A DNA stretch of 64,000 nt. It comes from Flavobacterium sp. ov086. Its GTDB lineage: Bacteria; Bacteroidota; Bacteroidia; Flavobacteriales; Flavobacteriaceae. The translations under genes and the position numbers were made by a program. Positions 8,187 to 16,386 of this stretch are shown in pieces; the first letter of the stretch is position 1, and each line of letters begins with the position of its first letter. The stretch covers positions 98,776 through 162,775 of the forward strand of contig NZ_FZNL01000016.1 of the NCBI RefSeq assembly GCF_900187965.1. The letters run 5' to 3'. Under the pieces are notes generated by a model. That model was not told where the DNA came from and did no database searches. It was given only the letters and a program-made list of their open reading frames with translations.

Positions 8187-8783
8187 TTATCGGTATACTT
8201 TCCTGTTTATGATCTTCAAAACACCTTTTTTTTCCAAAGCTTTTATGGTTCTAATTACTGTTTCGACTCGCAAGCCGGTTAAATCTCCAATTTGCTGTCT
8301 TGTAAAACTGATGAGGTAGCCGTTTTCGTCTTTTTTAAAATTAAAATAGGCAATTCCGTGATCGATTAATTTCAAAACACGATGTTCCGGTTCCTGTGTA
8401 GACATTTCGGCTGCCATAACCGATTTATAATACAAGCGTTGTGCTAGATTTTCGATGATTTTGATACTAATTGCAGCGTTTTCTTCCAGTAATTTCATAA
8501 AACTGCTTTTAGGAAGAAGCAGAACTTCTGCATCTTCAACCGCAATGGCGTTAGCAGGATATTTTTGATTTAAAAACAAAGGCGGTTCTCCAAAAGACTG
8601 TTCTTTGTAAAAGATTCCTTGAATAAATTCGCGGGCATCGTCATTATAATTGCTCATTTTTACTTCACCGTAAACAATTTGATAATAATGTGTTGGCAGA
8701 TTTCCCTCTTCAAAAATAATTTCGTTTTTAGCGAAAAATTTCTTCAGAGCGCCATATTTCTCCAATAAATCAATTGCAATCAT
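8187..8783 (-). CDS. Crp/Fnr-family transcriptional regulator
   Basis: A 198-residue regulator. The N-terminal cyclic-nucleotide-binding-like beta roll (about 20-120: FFAKNEIIFEEGNLPTHYYQIVYGEVK) is followed by the dimer helix and a C-terminal winged HTH (ISFTRQQIGDLTGLRVETVIRTIKALEKKGVL). The four N-terminal Cys of FNR are absent, so it is not an Fe-S oxygen sensor of that type; the effector is unknown. It lies directly upstream of the trHb operon on the same strand, separated by an FNR-like palindrome, making it the prime candidate activator of that operon. Confidence 0.92.
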   Translation of the reverse strand: MIAIDLLEKYGALKKFFAKNEIIFEEGNLPTHYYQIVYGEVKMSNYNDDAREFIQGIFYKEQSFGEPPLFLNQKYPANAIAVEDAEVLLLPKSSFMKLLEENAAISIKIIENLAQRLYYKSVMAAEMSTQEPEHRVLKLIDHGIAYFNFKKDENGYLISFTRQQIGDLTGLRVETVIRTIKALEKKGVLKIINRKVYR

Positions 8784-8816
8784 AATTTTGTTTCTTGGTT
8801 ATCAAAAGAGATTACA

Positions 8817-8824
8817 CAAATATA
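8817..8824 (-). promoter_or_regulatory. Promoter -7 box of the Crp/Fnr regulator gene
   Basis: TATATTTG on the minus strand, 33 bp upstream of the start at 8783. Confidence 0.6.
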
Positions 8825-8876
8825 ATTATTCAAAATAGTTCTTCTACATTAAAAATCTTTTACTTTTACGCCGATT

Positions 8877-9605
8877 ATGCAGCAAAAATTACGCAATATA
8901 CACCAGCAGATTTTAGAGGCTAAAAGAAATGGGCAAAAATTATTGGCTATACTTTTAGATCCGGATAAAATTGTCTGGGGAAATTTAGACCATTTATTAC
9001 AGAAGATAAATCAATCTCCTGCAACACATATTTTTGTGGGAGGAAGTATTGTTGAATCAACGATCTTGGAAGATTTAATTGCACAATTAAAACAAAACAC
9101 CAATTTGCCCGTTGTGATATTCCCGGGAAATCCGTCGCAGATTTCACCTCAGGCCGATGCTATTTTGTTCTTGTCTTTATTGTCTGGTCGCAATCCGGAT
9201 TATTTAATAGAGTATCAGGTTCAGGCAGCACCAATTCTTAAAAAAACGAATCTCGAAGTTATTTCTACAGGTTATATTTTAATCGAAAGTGGCAATGAAA
9301 CTGCCGTTGCAAGGGTTAGTAAAACAAAACCGCTTAATCGAGAAGATTTTGATTTGGCTTTGGCAACTGCACAAGCCGGCGAAATGTTAGGAAATAAATT
9401 AATCTATCTCGAGGCTGGAAGCGGAGCAAAGAATGCCGTTCCGCTGGAAATGATACAGTTAATTGCTCAAAATATTAATATTCCTATAATTGTTGGAGGA
9501 GGAATTGTAGATTTGCACGGAATTCAAAATGCGTACAATGCCGGTGCTGATTTAGTAGTTATAGGAACTGCTTTTGAAAACAATAGTCATTTTTTTGAAT
9601 CGTAA
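8877..9605 (+). CDS. Geranylgeranylglyceryl phosphate synthase (PcrB/GGGPS family)
   Basis: A 242-residue TIM-barrel prenyltransferase. Marks are LLAILLDPDKI at the N-terminus (sn-glycerol-1-phosphate/Mg site), FVGGSIVES, YLEAGSGAKNAVP and IIVGGGIVDLHGI phosphate-binding loops. Family members join sn-glycerol-1-phosphate to a polyprenyl diphosphate, an ether-lipid step best known from archaea but also present in Bacteroidota (GGPP-using group) and Bacilli (PcrB). Chain length cannot be read from the sequence by eye. It is divergent from the Crp/Fnr gene and lies 24 bp upstream of pnuC on the same strand, so it may lead that operon. Confidence 0.9.
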   Translation: MQQKLRNIHQQILEAKRNGQKLLAILLDPDKIVWGNLDHLLQKINQSPATHIFVGGSIVESTILEDLIAQLKQNTNLPVVIFPGNPSQISPQADAILFLSLLSGRNPDYLIEYQVQAAPILKKTNLEVISTGYILIESGNETAVARVSKTKPLNREDFDLALATAQAGEMLGNKLIYLEAGSGAKNAVPLEMIQLIAQNINIPIIVGGGIVDLHGIQNAYNAGADLVVIGTAFENNSHFFES

Positions 9606-9629
9606 TACAACAACCAAAACAAACCCAAA

Positions 9630-10253
9630 ATGATTGATTTTTTTCTCGATAGTTATAAAAACGCACCATTATGGCATATTGCTTTAGAATTTTTGGTTTT
9701 TGTTTGCGGAATATTGAGCGTTTGGTTTGCTAAAAAAGAAAATATTTGGGTATATCCTACAGGTTTAATCGCCACAGTAATATCCGTTTATCTACTATAT
9801 GTCGCGGGATATATTGGGGATATGATTATCAATGGGTATTTCTCGATTATGAGTATTTATGGCTGGTATGTTTGGGGAAAAGGCGGAACAACAGAGGATA
9901 ATTTACCAATTACCCGCACGAATTTTAATGAAAAAATAATTGGAATCGTACTATTTATTGTTACTGTTTTTGTAGTTTTCGGAATTTATAAATTTTTTGA
10001 TTACGAGATAAAAAAAGACAATTATATTGATATGATTTCGTCTGGAATATTTTTTGCAGGAATGTGGTATATGGCCAGAAAAAAAATCGAAAACTGGACA
10101 CTTTGGATTATAGGTGATATTATTGTCGTGCCACTTTATGCTTATCGAGGCTTAGGGATGTTGTCACTTCAATATTTAATTTTTACAATTTTGGCTATTT
10201 CAGCTTATTTAGAATGGAGAAAGATCTTAGACAGCAAAAAACAGCTATCATAA
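9630..10253 (+). CDS. pnuC: Nicotinamide riboside transporter PnuC
   Basis: A 207-residue inner-membrane protein with about seven helices. The PnuC signatures are NGYFSIMSIYGWYVWGKGG and WIIGDIIVVPLYAYRGL. It imports nicotinamide riboside by facilitated diffusion, trapped by phosphorylation. The last 40 bp overlap the start of the next gene, whose N-terminus is a NadR-like kinase domain: an uptake-plus-kinase pair that makes a complete NR salvage route to NMN/NAD. Confidence 0.93.
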   Translation: MIDFFLDSYKNAPLWHIALEFLVFVCGILSVWFAKKENIWVYPTGLIATVISVYLLYVAGYIGDMIINGYFSIMSIYGWYVWGKGGTTEDNLPITRTNFNEKIIGIVLFIVTVFVVFGIYKFFDYEIKKDNYIDMISSGIFFAGMWYMARKKIENWTLWIIGDIIVVPLYAYRGLGMLSLQYLIFTILAISAYLEWRKILDSKKQLS

Positions 10254-12328
10254 AAATTGCTTTATTTGGTCCTGAAAGTACAGGAAAAACCACATTGGCA
10301 AAACAACTTGCAGAATACTATGAAACCGAATGGGTTCCGGAATTTGCACGTGATTATTTACAAGAAAAATGGGAAGAGAATCAGCATATTTGTGTAGCTG
10401 ATGATATGATGCCTATTGCATACGGACAAGTTGCATTAGAAAATGAAAAGCTTACTACAGCAAACAAATATTTGTTTTGCGATACTAATTTAATGGTTAC
10501 TAAGGTTTTTTCTGAAATGTATTATGGTTTCTCAGATCCGTTATTACATGAAGCGGCCTTAGAGCATGAATACGATTTGTTTTTCCTTACAGATATTGAT
10601 GTTCCTTGGGAAAAGGACGATATTAGAGATACTCCGGATGGTAGAGAAAGTGTGTTTTCGGTTTTTAAACAAACACTTATTAATACTAAAAAACCTTTTA
10701 TAACACTTTCCGGAGATAAAGAATGTCGATTGGTAAAAGCTACAGCTATTATCAATGATTTAACTATGGCTAAAGAGCGTAATTTCACATCAGACGATTT
10801 CATTCAGATTTATGAGCATGGAATTCCGTTCCAGAATATAATCAAACAATTTAAGATTTTAAAGAAAGGAATTTTAAAAAGTAGTTTGATAAGTCCGGCA
10901 ACTATTGGTAACGGAATTGTAGAATTATTAAATGTGGATTTTGAAGAAAAAGCAGCTTTTTTTGACAGCCAGAGAGAGCATTTAAAATTAAATAAATTTG
11001 TTCCGGCTTCTGGTGCAGCAACAAGAATGTTTAAGTTTTTGAAATCATTTTTGAATGATTTCGAAGTTGAAAAAGAAACAATAAATGCTTATATCAACAG
11101 AAAAAAAGACAAAGAATTGCCAATTTTTATTGTTGCAATGGAGAAGTTTCCGTTTTTTGAAGCTATAGATAAGAAGCTAAAAGAGATTTATTCTGATTTT
11201 GAAACTTTAGATAGAAATTATAAAAACTATTATTTTATAAAATTATTAATGTCTTCGGACTATTTTAATTTTGCTAATAAACCAAAAGCAGTTTTACCTT
11301 TTCATAAATACAATACACATATTGCAAACCCAATAGAGGAACATTTGAATGAGTGTGTGCATTATGCAACATCAAATCAAGTTTCTCACTTGCATTTTAC
11401 TGTTTCTGAAATACATCAAAATTTATTTGAAGAAGCTGTAGAATTGGTTAAAGATAAGGTAGAAGAACATTCAGAAACTAAAATTGATATTAGTTATTCT
11501 TATCAAAATAAAGCAACTGATTCTATTACTATTGATTCAAAAAATAAACTTTTCAGAGATCAAAATGGAGATCTGGTTTTTAGACCGGGAGGGCATGGAG
11601 CATTGATTGAAAATTTGGGTAATCTTGATTCAGATGTTATTTTTATAAAGAATATTGACAATGTGATTCAAAATCATATTGAAGAAACTACATTATACAA
11701 GAAGGCTTTAGCCGGAATTTTAATAGAAAATCAACAAAGAGTATTTAATTATTTAAAAGCGATTGATAAGCAGGAAATAAAAGAAGATTCTTTAGTTGAA
11801 ATTGTTAAGTTTTTGACCAAAAAGTTAAATATCGAAATTACAGAAGATTTTAATAAGTTTACTTTCGAAAACAAAATTGATAAAATTAAAGAATTGCTGG
11901 ATAGGCCAATTCGCGTTTGCGGAATGGTTAAAAATGAAGGAGAACCTGGCGGAGGCCCATTCTGGGTGATGAATGATCATGGCGTAGTAAGTCTTCAAAT
12001 TGTAGAGAGCTCTCAAGTTGATATAGAAAGTAAAAAGCAACAAAAAGTTTTAGCTGAAGCTACACATTTCAATCCGGTAGATTTAGTTTGCGGGATTAGG
12101 AATTATAAAAACCAAAAGTTTGATTTACTACAATTTGTAGATCAAAATGCAGGTTTTATCGTAGAGAAAAATGTAGACGGCAAAACAGTAAAAAGCTACG
12201 AACTGCCAGGATTATGGAATGGTGCAATGGCAAACTGGCTGACTGTCTTTGTGGCCGTGCCATTGATTACTTTTAATCCCGTAAAAACTGTAAATGATTT
12301 ATTAAAACCAGCACACCAGCCACAATAA
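10214..12328 (+). CDS. Fusion: NadR-like nicotinamide riboside kinase domain + DUF4301
   Basis: A 704-residue two-domain protein. Residues 12-182 form a P-loop kinase like the ribosylnicotinamide kinase part of NadR: Walker A GPESTGKTTLAK at 19-30, VPEFARDYL at 41-49, LFCDTNLMVTKVF and LFFLTDIDVPWEKDD. Residues from about 189 (NFTSDDFIQIYEHGI) to the end match DUF4301, with FVPASGAATRMFKFL, FRPGGHGALIENL and GEPGGGPFWV, glycine loops reminiscent of nucleotide-sugar-binding enzymes. An internal ATG at 10766 (MAKERNF) lies exactly at the domain junction and could allow independent expression of DUF4301. It overlaps pnuC by 40 bp and arfB by 1 bp, so it sits in one operon. Confidence 0.85.
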   Translation: MEKDLRQQKTAIIKIALFGPESTGKTTLAKQLAEYYETEWVPEFARDYLQEKWEENQHICVADDMMPIAYGQVALENEKLTTANKYLFCDTNLMVTKVFSEMYYGFSDPLLHEAALEHEYDLFFLTDIDVPWEKDDIRDTPDGRESVFSVFKQTLINTKKPFITLSGDKECRLVKATAIINDLTMAKERNFTSDDFIQIYEHGIPFQNIIKQFKILKKGILKSSLISPATIGNGIVELLNVDFEEKAAFFDSQREHLKLNKFVPASGAATRMFKFLKSFLNDFEVEKETINAYINRKKDKELPIFIVAMEKFPFFEAIDKKLKEIYSDFETLDRNYKNYYFIKLLMSSDYFNFANKPKAVLPFHKYNTHIANPIEEHLNECVHYATSNQVSHLHFTVSEIHQNLFEEAVELVKDKVEEHSETKIDISYSYQNKATDSITIDSKNKLFRDQNGDLVFRPGGHGALIENLGNLDSDVIFIKNIDNVIQNHIEETTLYKKALAGILIENQQRVFNYLKAIDKQEIKEDSLVEIVKFLTKKLNIEITEDFNKFTFENKIDKIKELLDRPIRVCGMVKNEGEPGGGPFWVMNDHGVVSLQIVESSQVDIESKKQQKVLAEATHFNPVDLVCGIRNYKNQKFDLLQFVDQNAGFIVEKNVDGKTVKSYELPGLWNGAMANWLTVFVAVPLITFNPVKTVNDLLKPAHQPQ

Positions 12329-12732
12329 TGGATATAGATAAAATTATATCAGAGTTAAGTTTTAAGGCTGTTAGAAGTAGTGGTGCCGGTGGACAAAACG
12401 TGAATAAAGTTTCGTCAAAGGTAGTTTTGACTTTTGATTTAAATACTTCTCAGGCTTTATCTGATGAGGAAAAATTACTTTTGTACACTAATATTGCATC
12501 ACGATTAACAACTGAAAACATTCTGATTTTAAATTGTGACGAAGACAGAAGTCAGCTTAAAAACAAAGAAATTGTTATAAAAAGATTCCTTGAAATCATC
12601 AAAAAGGGATTGTTTGTCCCTAAAATTCGTAAAGCTACTAAGATTCCGAAATCGGTAATTAAAAAACGAATTAAGGATAAAAAGAATATTTCTGAAATAA
12701 AGCAATCCCGCAGAAAACCAAACCTAGATTAA
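12328..12732 (+). CDS. arfB: Alternative ribosome-rescue factor ArfB (peptidyl-tRNA hydrolase)
   Basis: A 134-residue protein with the release-factor GGQ loop (SSGAGGQNVNKVSSKV, GGQ at 21-23) and the basic C-terminal tail (KIRKATKIPKSVIKKRIKDKK, then KQSRRKPNLD) that threads into the empty mRNA channel of stalled ribosomes. It hydrolyses peptidyl-tRNA on non-stop ribosomes. Its start overlaps the previous stop by one base (TAATG), so it is translationally coupled to the pnuC/kinase operon. Confidence 0.93.
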   Translation: MDIDKIISELSFKAVRSSGAGGQNVNKVSSKVVLTFDLNTSQALSDEEKLLLYTNIASRLTTENILILNCDEDRSQLKNKEIVIKRFLEIIKKGLFVPKIRKATKIPKSVIKKRIKDKKNISEIKQSRRKPNLD

Positions 12733-12775
12733 AATCTTAATTCCGAATAAAATCCAATTTATAGTTTTTGAATTT

Positions 12776-12828
12776 AATCTCAATCTGTAATTTTTGGAAT
12801 TTGGAATTTGATTTTTGGAATTTTTAAC
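12776..12828. repeat. GGAATTTG-type low-complexity repeat
   Basis: Three copies of (t)ttggaattt(g) in 50 bp directly upstream of the thiamine-regulated promoter. The same family is expanded at 19495-19640. Confidence 0.6.
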
Positions 12829-12830
12829 TT

Positions 12831-12838
12831 TACATTTG
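12831..12838 (+). promoter_or_regulatory. Promoter -7 box of the TPP-riboswitch TonB receptor
   Basis: TACATTTG immediately precedes the riboswitch. The same TTACATTTGC string is the -7 box of the other TPP-riboswitch operon at 28854-28861. Confidence 0.65.
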
Positions 12839-12844
12839 CATTGT

Positions 12845-12917
12845 CTCAAAGGGGTGCTCTAAATAACGAGCTGAGATCATACCCAAAGAACCTGAGCAAG
12901 TAATGTTGCTAAGGGAA
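12845..12917 (+). ncRNA. TPP riboswitch (THI element)
   Basis: The conserved core is complete: AGGGGTGCT near 12850, GCTGAGATCATACCC around 12889, the ACCTGA box near 12900 and the closing taatgttgctAAGGGAA. It precedes a TonB-dependent receptor. Downstream, a perfect 14-bp palindrome at 12931-12944 within a larger imperfect hairpin (about 12924-12954) is the likely part of the expression platform. TPP binding would shut off synthesis of the receptor. Confidence 0.95.
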
Positions 12918-13015
12918 AAAACGACAAATTTAGTGTATACACTATACTTTGTTGTGAAACATTTACTAATTTAACAAAAAGAATAATTCCCCCTTTTATT
13001 CGTAATTTTTTACGG

Positions 13016-15208
13016 ATGAAAACTATTTTAAAAGGTGCTTTTATAGGTGCTGAGGTTCAAAGGTACAAAAGTACAAAGGCGAAAAAACACAAAACGTTTT
13101 TCCTAATTCTATTCTCTTTCTTCTATTCTCTTTCTTCCATTTCACAAGAGCAGGATTCTACTAAGGTCAATAAACTTGATGATGTGTTGGTTTCAGCAGT
13201 TCGTGTTACTACCAAAACGCCTGTAAGTTTTAGCAATATGGATAAAAAAGACATTAAATATAGAAATCTGGGTCAGGATATTCCAATTTTAATGAACTAT
13301 TTGCCATCAGTTGTAACGACTTCGGATGCGGGAAATGGTTTTGGTTATACCGGAATCAGAGTGCGTGGTAGTGATGCAACAAGAGTAAATGTGACTATAA
13401 ACGGAATTCCATATAACGACGCTGAAAGTCAAGGAACTTTTTGGGTGAATATGCCGGATTTTGCTTCTTCTGTAGAGAGTTTACAATTACAGCGCGGTGT
13501 TGGAACTTCTACAAATGGTGCCGCTGCTTTTGGAGCAAGTTTGAACATGCTAACAGATAATTATGCTTCTAAACCAACTGGAGAAATATCGAGTTCCTAC
13601 GGAAGTTTTAATTCAAACAAAAATACAGTAAAATTCAGCACAGGTTTATTAAATGATCATTTTGAATTAGCGGGACGTTTGTCTACCCTTAAATCTGATG
13701 GTTATATAGATCGTGCAAGTTCTGATCTAAAATCATATTTTCTTCAGGGAACTTATATCGGAAAAACAACCTTGATTAAAGCATTGGTTTTTGGAGGAAC
13801 AGAAAAAACATACCAATCCTGGAACGGAATTGACGCTGAGACATTAAATTCAGATCGTACTTATAATTCGGCAGGGAAGTATAAAGACGAGGCAGGAAAT
13901 GTTCATTTCTATAATAACGAAACTGATAATTACCAACAAGATCATTATCAATTGCATTGGAATGAGTCTTTTTCAGATAAATGGAGTACGAACTTAGCTT
14001 TACATTATACAAAAGGAAAAGGTTATTACGAAAATTACAAGTATAATGAGCCAGTTGAAGGATATGGACCAATTAAGCCAACTAAAATGGTAGAGAATGA
14101 CTTGGGAGAATTAGTTCCGGGAACTGATCTAATTCGTCAGAAATGGTTGGACAATGATTTTTACGGAACAACTTTTTCTGTGAAATATAAAGACGAAAAA
14201 TTTGATGCGATCCTTGGCGGAGGATGGAATAAATATGAAGGAGACCATTATGGTAAAGTAATTTGGGCAAGATATTCTGACCAGTCTGAATTGGGAGATC
14301 ATTATTATGATGATTTCTCAACCAAAACTGATGGTAATGTTTTTGCGAAAGCAAACTATCAATTCACTGAAAAACTGAGTTTCTATGGTGATTTACAATA
14401 TCGAAATGTAAAATATAAAGCTAATAGCGCAGAAACGGGTGTGGTTGATGATAATTTTAATTTCTTTAATCCGAAAGCAGGTTTAAACTACGAGATCAAT
14501 CAAAAAAGTACCTTATACTTTTCGTACGCAAGAGCGAATCGTGAACCAAACAGAACAGATTACGAAGGCGGACATGCAAAACCGGAGAAGTTAAATGATT
14601 TTGAATTAGGCTGGAGATTCAATTCTGAGAAATTTCAATTGACTTCAAACGTGTATTATATGGGATACAGAGATCAATTGATTTTAACAGGAAGACTTGA
14701 TGATGTTGGATCTCCAATACGTGCCAATACTGAAAAAAGTTATAGATTAGGATTAGAAGTTGATGCTACAATAAAGCTTTCAAAAAAATTTATTCTAAGA
14801 CCTAATTTTACTTTAAGCAGTAATAAAAATGTTGATTTAGCAGTAGAAGGTCAGTATTACGGAACAACAAATATTGCGTATTCACCATCGGTTATTGCCG
14901 GAAACATTATTGTTTACAGCCCAATTGAAAGTTTACATCTTTCTTTGTTGCAAAAATATGTTGGAGAACAATATATGAATAATATTGAATTGCCTGCCGC
15001 AAAACTAGCAGACTATTTTGTAAATGATTTGAATGTTTCTTATGAAATTAAGCCGAAATCAATCTTTAAATCAATTATGATTACTGGTTTAGTAAATAAT
15101 ATTCTGGACAAAAAGTATGTTTCAAACGGATATATGTGGGATGTTTACCCATATTATTATCCTCAGGCGGGAATTAATTTCCTTGCCGGATTGACTTTGA
15201 AATTCTAG
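13016..15208 (+). CDS. TonB-dependent receptor, thiamine-regulated (predicted thiamine or precursor uptake)
   Basis: A 730-residue outer-membrane receptor. After the signal peptide (hydrophobic core FFLILFSFFYSLSSISQ, residues ~27-43) comes the plug domain (VLVSAVRVTTKTPVSF, GIRVRGSDATRVNVTINGIPYND, LQLQRGVGTSTNG), then the 22-strand barrel ending NNILDKKYVSNGY...FLAGLTLKF. The TPP riboswitch upstream points to thiamine or a precursor as substrate; this is inference from regulation. Its n-region is unusually long (~26 residues, AEVQRYKSTKAKKHK) and is encoded by a caaaggtac-type repeat. Energy would come from TonB/ExbBD encoded elsewhere. Confidence 0.92.
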   Translation: MKTILKGAFIGAEVQRYKSTKAKKHKTFFLILFSFFYSLSSISQEQDSTKVNKLDDVLVSAVRVTTKTPVSFSNMDKKDIKYRNLGQDIPILMNYLPSVVTTSDAGNGFGYTGIRVRGSDATRVNVTINGIPYNDAESQGTFWVNMPDFASSVESLQLQRGVGTSTNGAAAFGASLNMLTDNYASKPTGEISSSYGSFNSNKNTVKFSTGLLNDHFELAGRLSTLKSDGYIDRASSDLKSYFLQGTYIGKTTLIKALVFGGTEKTYQSWNGIDAETLNSDRTYNSAGKYKDEAGNVHFYNNETDNYQQDHYQLHWNESFSDKWSTNLALHYTKGKGYYENYKYNEPVEGYGPIKPTKMVENDLGELVPGTDLIRQKWLDNDFYGTTFSVKYKDEKFDAILGGGWNKYEGDHYGKVIWARYSDQSELGDHYYDDFSTKTDGNVFAKANYQFTEKLSFYGDLQYRNVKYKANSAETGVVDDNFNFFNPKAGLNYEINQKSTLYFSYARANREPNRTDYEGGHAKPEKLNDFELGWRFNSEKFQLTSNVYYMGYRDQLILTGRLDDVGSPIRANTEKSYRLGLEVDATIKLSKKFILRPNFTLSSNKNVDLAVEGQYYGTTNIAYSPSVIAGNIIVYSPIESLHLSLLQKYVGEQYMNNIELPAAKLADYFVNDLNVSYEIKPKSIFKSIMITGLVNNILDKKYVSNGYMWDVYPYYYPQAGINFLAGLTLKF
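13049..13084. repeat. CAAAGGTAC-type repeat inside a coding region
   Basis: The string gaggttcaaaggtacaaaa and the following gtacaaaggcg form three imperfect copies of a caaaggtac unit. They code for residues 13-23 of the TonB receptor, between its start codon and the hydrophobic core of its signal peptide. Confidence 0.55.
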
Positions 15209-15226
15209 AGGATTTCTGGAAAATAA

Positions 15227-15260
15227 AAAAGCCTGAAGATTTTAAATTTTCAGGCTTTTT
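15227..15260. terminator. Bidirectional terminator between TonB receptor and Rieske-like lipoprotein
   Basis: An 11-bp stem (15227-15237 with 15249-15259), core GCCTGAA, with an A run before and T run after. It serves both convergent genes. Confidence 0.85.
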
Positions 15261-15265
15261 TTTGT

Positions 15266-15679
15266 TTAGTTGTAAACGCGAATTACAGTTCCTATAACTT
15301 CAACACGATATTGTTTCAGTGGATATTCTTTGCCGCCAAGTCCGGTAAATAAACTGTAAGACGATTTATCACAAGAACAAACGGCATTTATACCATCTAT
15401 TGTCATAGCGGTACATGCTGTTATGGCTTGATTTGGACAAGCAGCATCAAATGCATTATAGCCGCTTCCGGCATTAAAAATAATAACACCTTTTGCTCCA
15501 TAGTTAGGAATGATGACAGCATTGCTCGGAAATTTAAGATTTGAATAAGCCGGCAGATTCATATCTACAGACAAATTAATAGAATAACTAGGGATATTAG
15601 GATTTTTATTGCTTTTGTTATTATCGCTACAAGAGAAAAGTACAGAAACAAATACGATTATGAGCCAGATTTTTTTCAT
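15266..15679 (-). CDS. Lipoprotein with degenerate Rieske-like domain
   Basis: A 137-residue protein. The signal peptide ends in a lipobox (VLFSC, Cys17). The C-terminal two thirds follow the Rieske fold layout: FNAGSGYNAFDAACPNQ, then AVCSCDKSSYSLFTG and YPLKQYRVEVIGTVIRVYN. In true Rieske proteins the two loops read CxH and CxxH; here the His ligands are missing (CPNQ and CSCDKS), so a normal [2Fe-2S] Rieske cluster is unlikely. It is probably anchored in the envelope. Function unknown. It is convergent with the TonB receptor and shares its terminator. Confidence 0.75.
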   Translation of the reverse strand: MKKIWLIIVFVSVLFSCSDNNKSNKNPNIPSYSINLSVDMNLPAYSNLKFPSNAVIIPNYGAKGVIIFNAGSGYNAFDAACPNQAITACTAMTIDGINAVCSCDKSSYSLFTGLGGKEYPLKQYRVEVIGTVIRVYN

Positions 15680-15771
15680 TATTTTAATAAGAATTAGTGA
15701 AACAAAAATAAATTATTTAGGTTTGAAATTTATATGATTAACATATAATTATGTACTATTAAAAATAATAG

Positions 15772-15779
15772 TATATTTG
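15772..15779 (+). promoter_or_regulatory. Promoter -7 box of greA
   Basis: TATATTTG, 55 bp upstream of the greA start, followed at once by a leader hairpin. Confidence 0.65.
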
Positions 15780-15785
15780 TAATAC

Positions 15786-15811
15786 AAAATCCCGTCCCGA
15801 TGGGATTTTTT
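15786..15811 (+). promoter_or_regulatory. Leader hairpin with T-run in the greA 5' UTR
   Basis: An 8-bp stem (AAAATCCC at 15786-15793, GGGATTTT at 15802-15809) extended by atacaa/ttgtat pairing and followed by Ts. It starts at the predicted transcription start and looks like an attenuator, 24 bp before the greA ATG. It could also terminate upstream transcription. Confidence 0.5.
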
Positions 15812-15834
15812 GTATTTATATAAACGATGAAGTT

Positions 15835-16311
15835 ATGAGTAAAGTATCTTATTATACCGCAGAAGGATTAAAAAAGTTGAAAGATGAGTTGGAGCATTTA
15901 AAAAGTGTAATGCGTCCTAAGGCATCTCAAGATATAGCAGAAGCAAGAGATAAAGGTGATTTATCTGAAAACGCCGAATATGATGCAGCAAAAGAAGCGC
16001 AAGGTTTGTTAGAAATGAGAATTAATAAACTGGAAGAAGTGTATTCTAATGCGAGATTAATTGATGAATCACAATTAGATGTTTCAAAAGCATTGGTGCT
16101 TTCTAATGTAAAAATTAAGAATCAAAGCAACGGAATGGAAATGAAATATACACTTGTTGCCGAAAGTGAAGCTGACTTGAAAACTGGAAAAATCTCAGTA
16201 ACTTCTCCTATTGGAAAAGGCTTACTTGGAAAATCAGTTGGTGAAGTTGCAGAAATCACAGTGCCAAACGGAGTTTTGAAATTCGAAATATTAGAAATCA
16301 CAAGAGACTAA
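15835..16311 (+). CDS. greA: Transcription elongation factor GreA
   Basis: A 158-residue standard-length GreA. The N-terminal coiled coil (GLKKLKDELEHLKSVMRP...) carries the acidic tip DKGDLSENAEYDAAKE, which enters the RNA-polymerase secondary channel to stimulate cleavage of backtracked RNA. The C-terminal FKBP-like domain ends ISVTSPIGKGLLGKSVGEVAEITVP. It is followed by a HIT gene 75 bp downstream on the same strand. Confidence 0.97.
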   Translation: MSKVSYYTAEGLKKLKDELEHLKSVMRPKASQDIAEARDKGDLSENAEYDAAKEAQGLLEMRINKLEEVYSNARLIDESQLDVSKALVLSNVKIKNQSNGMEMKYTLVAESEADLKTGKISVTSPIGKGLLGKSVGEVAEITVPNGVLKFEILEITRD

Positions 16312-16386
16312 GTTTTTTAATGTTTAACCGTTTATTTGTTTAATCGGTTAAGAAACTAAACGATTCACCAAATTAACGATTACACA

